A program made the translations under genes and the position numbers. Shown here piece after piece: positions 62,265 through 64,000 of a stretch of 64,000 nt of DNA. The stretch is taken from NCBI GenBank assembly GCA_027257055.1, contig JAPVLO010000054.1, positions 3,224,001-3,288,000 on the forward strand. The letters run 5' to 3'. Within the stretch, counting starts at the first letter, position 1. Every line of letters starts with the position of its first letter. The DNA is from Cephalopachus bancanus. Taxonomy: Eukaryota; Chordata; Mammalia; Primates; Tarsiidae. Under the pieces are notes generated by a model. It was not told where the DNA came from. It saw nothing but the letters and a program-made list of their open reading frames with translations, and made no database searches.

Positions 62265-62830
62265 GCTTGAGACACCAGGGCTGTTCCCTGGATGTTTACA
62301 GTCTAGATTAGGATAGGCAAAGACTTGTTGACTGCTTCCCTTCTGTATGTGTGGGGGGGGGGGCTGAATCAACAGAGGCGAGCTTCCATGGAGCTCTCCA
62401 ACAGACAACAACCAGGAAACAAATACATAAATAATTTCAGATAATGAAGTGCTATGAAGAAACCCAGGTAAAGTAATGCAGGAGAAACTGGGATGAAAGT
62501 GACTCTGCAGTCCTGTTCAGAGAAGGTGTCTTAGGCGGTGGTACCTGAGTATGTGAGTGTGTGAGCGAGTGAATGTGTATGTTTGTGTGTGTGTGCGCGT
62601 GTGTGTATCTTCATGTACATATTTGAAAAAAATAAATATATGAAATAATAATTAACAAAATTGTTAATATTAAGTACCAAAAGAATATTAGGCCTAAAGG
62701 AATTTGAACCTGTAGATACCCCATAAGAGAAAGCACTTCAGAGTGAGTGAGCAGACAGGCCTTGAGTAGGAGGGGGCATGCCAAGGCATAGCAGAGTGCA
62801 AGCAGAGACAACTCCCAGCAACGAGCAATG
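62265..62830 (-). repeat. L2 LINE 3' fragment with internal simple repeats
   Basis: Antisense L2 order: GGGCTGTTCCCTGGATG, AATACATAAATAATTTCAG, GAAGTGCTATGAAGAAAC, GTTCAGAGAAGGTGTCT, GCAGACAGGCCTTGAG. It contains a G-run (about 62352-62362) and a TG/CG-rich stretch (about 62580-62606) that grew inside the fossil. Confidence 0.7.
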
Positions 62831-62904
62831 GAGTGAACGGCCTTCAACAGTTTTTACAGTATGGTCTGCCACATTTAGTTCTAAATTCCCATCCCATATT
62901 ATTC

Positions 62905-63090
62905 CAGGGTTTCTCAAGCTTCATGGCACATCAGGATGATCTAGAGGGGTTGTTAGAATACAGATTGCTGGGCCCCAGCTCAGGGTTTCTGATTCCACAA
63001 GTTTGGGGACAGATTCAGAATCTGCATTTTTAACACATTCCTAGGCGATACTGAAGTAGTCCAGGACCCACACTTTGAGAACCACGTGGT
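62905..63090. mobile_element. hAT-type MER fossil
   Basis: GGGTTTCTCAAGCTTCATGG, AGATTGCTGGGCCCCAG, TTCAGAATCTGCATTTTTAAC, and CACTTTGAGAACCAC are landmarks of a short non-autonomous hAT-Charlie family. The exact name is not assigned. Confidence 0.7.
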
Positions 63091-63200
63091 CTCTGTATCT
63101 GTTATATTCTGCCCACCATTCTGGATTCTGCAAATAACCAGACACACAGAAACAGTATCAACCTGCAGGATGATTTATGGTGTGCTTTGAAAATCTTCCT

Positions 63201-63489
63201 GCCGGGCTCGGTGGCTCAGCCTGTAATCCCGCGCCTTTGGGAGGGTGAGGTGAGTAAATTACCTGAGCCCGAGGGTTCGAGACCCGCCTAGGCAACTTGG
63301 CGGGACCTCATCTCTACAATAAATCGAAAAATTATCCGGGTGTGGTAGCACGCACCTGTAGTTCCAGCTACTTGGAAAGCTGAGGCGGAAGGATCGCCGG
63401 AGCCCAGCAGGTTGAGGCTGCGGTGGCCGGGAGCAGCCACTGCACTCCAGTCTGGGTGACAGAGTGAGACTCCAACTCAAAAAAAAAAA
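63201..63489 (+). mobile_element. Young-type full-length Alu
   Basis: Begins GCCGGGCTCGGTGGCTCAG and ends GAGACTCCAACTC plus an A-tail. It has the exact B box GGTTCGAGACC (63274-63284) and intact left and right arms, the best preserved copy of its group here. AAAATCTTCCT and AAAATCGTCTT at its edges may be an imperfect duplication. The 96-codon minus-strand frame across it is Alu-derived. Confidence 0.95.
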
Positions 63490-64000
63490 TCGTCTTACAT
63501 CATATACATTTTTATGAAACAGCTCTAAATTCTTTGTACATGTATACACATAAGTGTACCTCTAATATTTTGGATTCCTAATTTATTTGTACCTATATAT
63601 TCATCAAAACCATTTCCTAAACACAAACATCACTCACTTTTGTTCTCTATTACTTATTTAAATATAAAGATTCAAATGTGGCCAATGGAATTTAAGCTTT
63701 CCAGCCTTTGTGTAACTGAAGCTTGAATCCGCAGTCTACTGCAAGCACATAGAATAGTTCATTGTCTCTGAAATCCCTTTTATCAATCCCCAGTGAATCC
63801 TCAAAGTAAGATTTCTCTTTATTCCCACAAACTGAAACTTCATTCCTAGTACCTGCACAATAAGAAAGAAAGCTAACAGTGCCACCTCATTTCACTGCTG
63901 AATAAGCAACAGATTTGGCAGCATCCCCGATTGGCTTGTAACCCAGAAGCCTTTGCACCAGGCAGGGCTAACTGGCATCAGAGCAAAGGCTTCTGGGGAA
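63490..64000. other. Intron without recognised elements
   Basis: The last 510 bases show no repeat or coding signal I recognise. Confidence 0.5.

Noticed and set aside
62833..64000. A PRKG1 alternative first exon near the right edge
   Set aside because: No coiled-coil leucine/glutamate-rich peptide or CpG-rich promoter is present; the frames there are in hAT and Alu fossils.

Overview
The window is A+T-rich, repeat-dense DNA from a primate nuclear genome. The evidence for a primate is the set of dimeric, 7SL-derived Alu elements in both orientations, with MIR, L2, MaLR LTR and hAT fossils and many L1 copies. The youngest Alu copies do not resemble the human AluJ/S/Y or the lemur/galago Alus I know: they carry CCTGAGCCC, a GGGTTCGAGACCCGCC box, GAGTTGGAGTCTCACTC when read in reverse, and a CTCCAACTC end. 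Together with an L1 3' end I do not know from human, this makes a tarsier the best guess. That species call is an inference.

Only one real coding segment is visible. It is a 167-bp exon on the minus strand (4408-4574) that encodes Ser90 to Glu144 of cGMP-dependent protein kinase 1 (PRKG1, I-alpha numbering), the first exon shared by the alpha and beta isoforms. It has an intact frame, an AG acceptor and a GT donor. The rest of the window is therefore intron: 4575-64000 lies upstream of the exon (between an alternative first exon and this one) and 1-4407 lies downstream of it. No first exon, other PRKG1 exon, promoter or CpG island was recognised.

Layout. 1-4400: an Alu with a 13-bp duplication, an LTR-like repeat, a MIR split by a MER5 element, and a 576-bp mariner deletion derivative ending 357 bp from the exon. 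4600-12800: mostly old intron with MIR and L2 pieces and a 5'-inverted (twin-primed) L1. 12855-15255: a nested stack of an old L1 broken by a younger L1 tail, a second mariner derivative and an Alu. 15300-24100: L2, MIR and microsatellites. 24470-25610: an L1 tail and two Alus. 25600-44000: sparse old repeats, an MLT1-type LTR, two Alus, an L1 tail, and CT and CA microsatellites. 44085-47970: a long antisense L1 fossil carrying a retroposed LTR-like fragment, a young Alu with a 17-bp duplication, and a pyrimidine tract next to an older Alu. 48000-54750: L2, MIR, a truncated Alu, a GC/AC tract and a local duplication. 54833-57045: a younger L1 with an Alu in its 3' part. 57400-64000: MIRs, a perfect hairpin, MER5, a twin-primed L1 with a 14-bp duplication, L2, a hAT fossil and a full-length Alu.

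The short open frames scattered through the window are explained by repeats or chance. I see no undescribed gene system. The items most worth a second look are the lineage-specific Alu B box, the two mariner copies that share one architecture, the small LTR-like retroposed insert and the perfect hairpin. All repeat names rest on recognition by eye; no database search was run.
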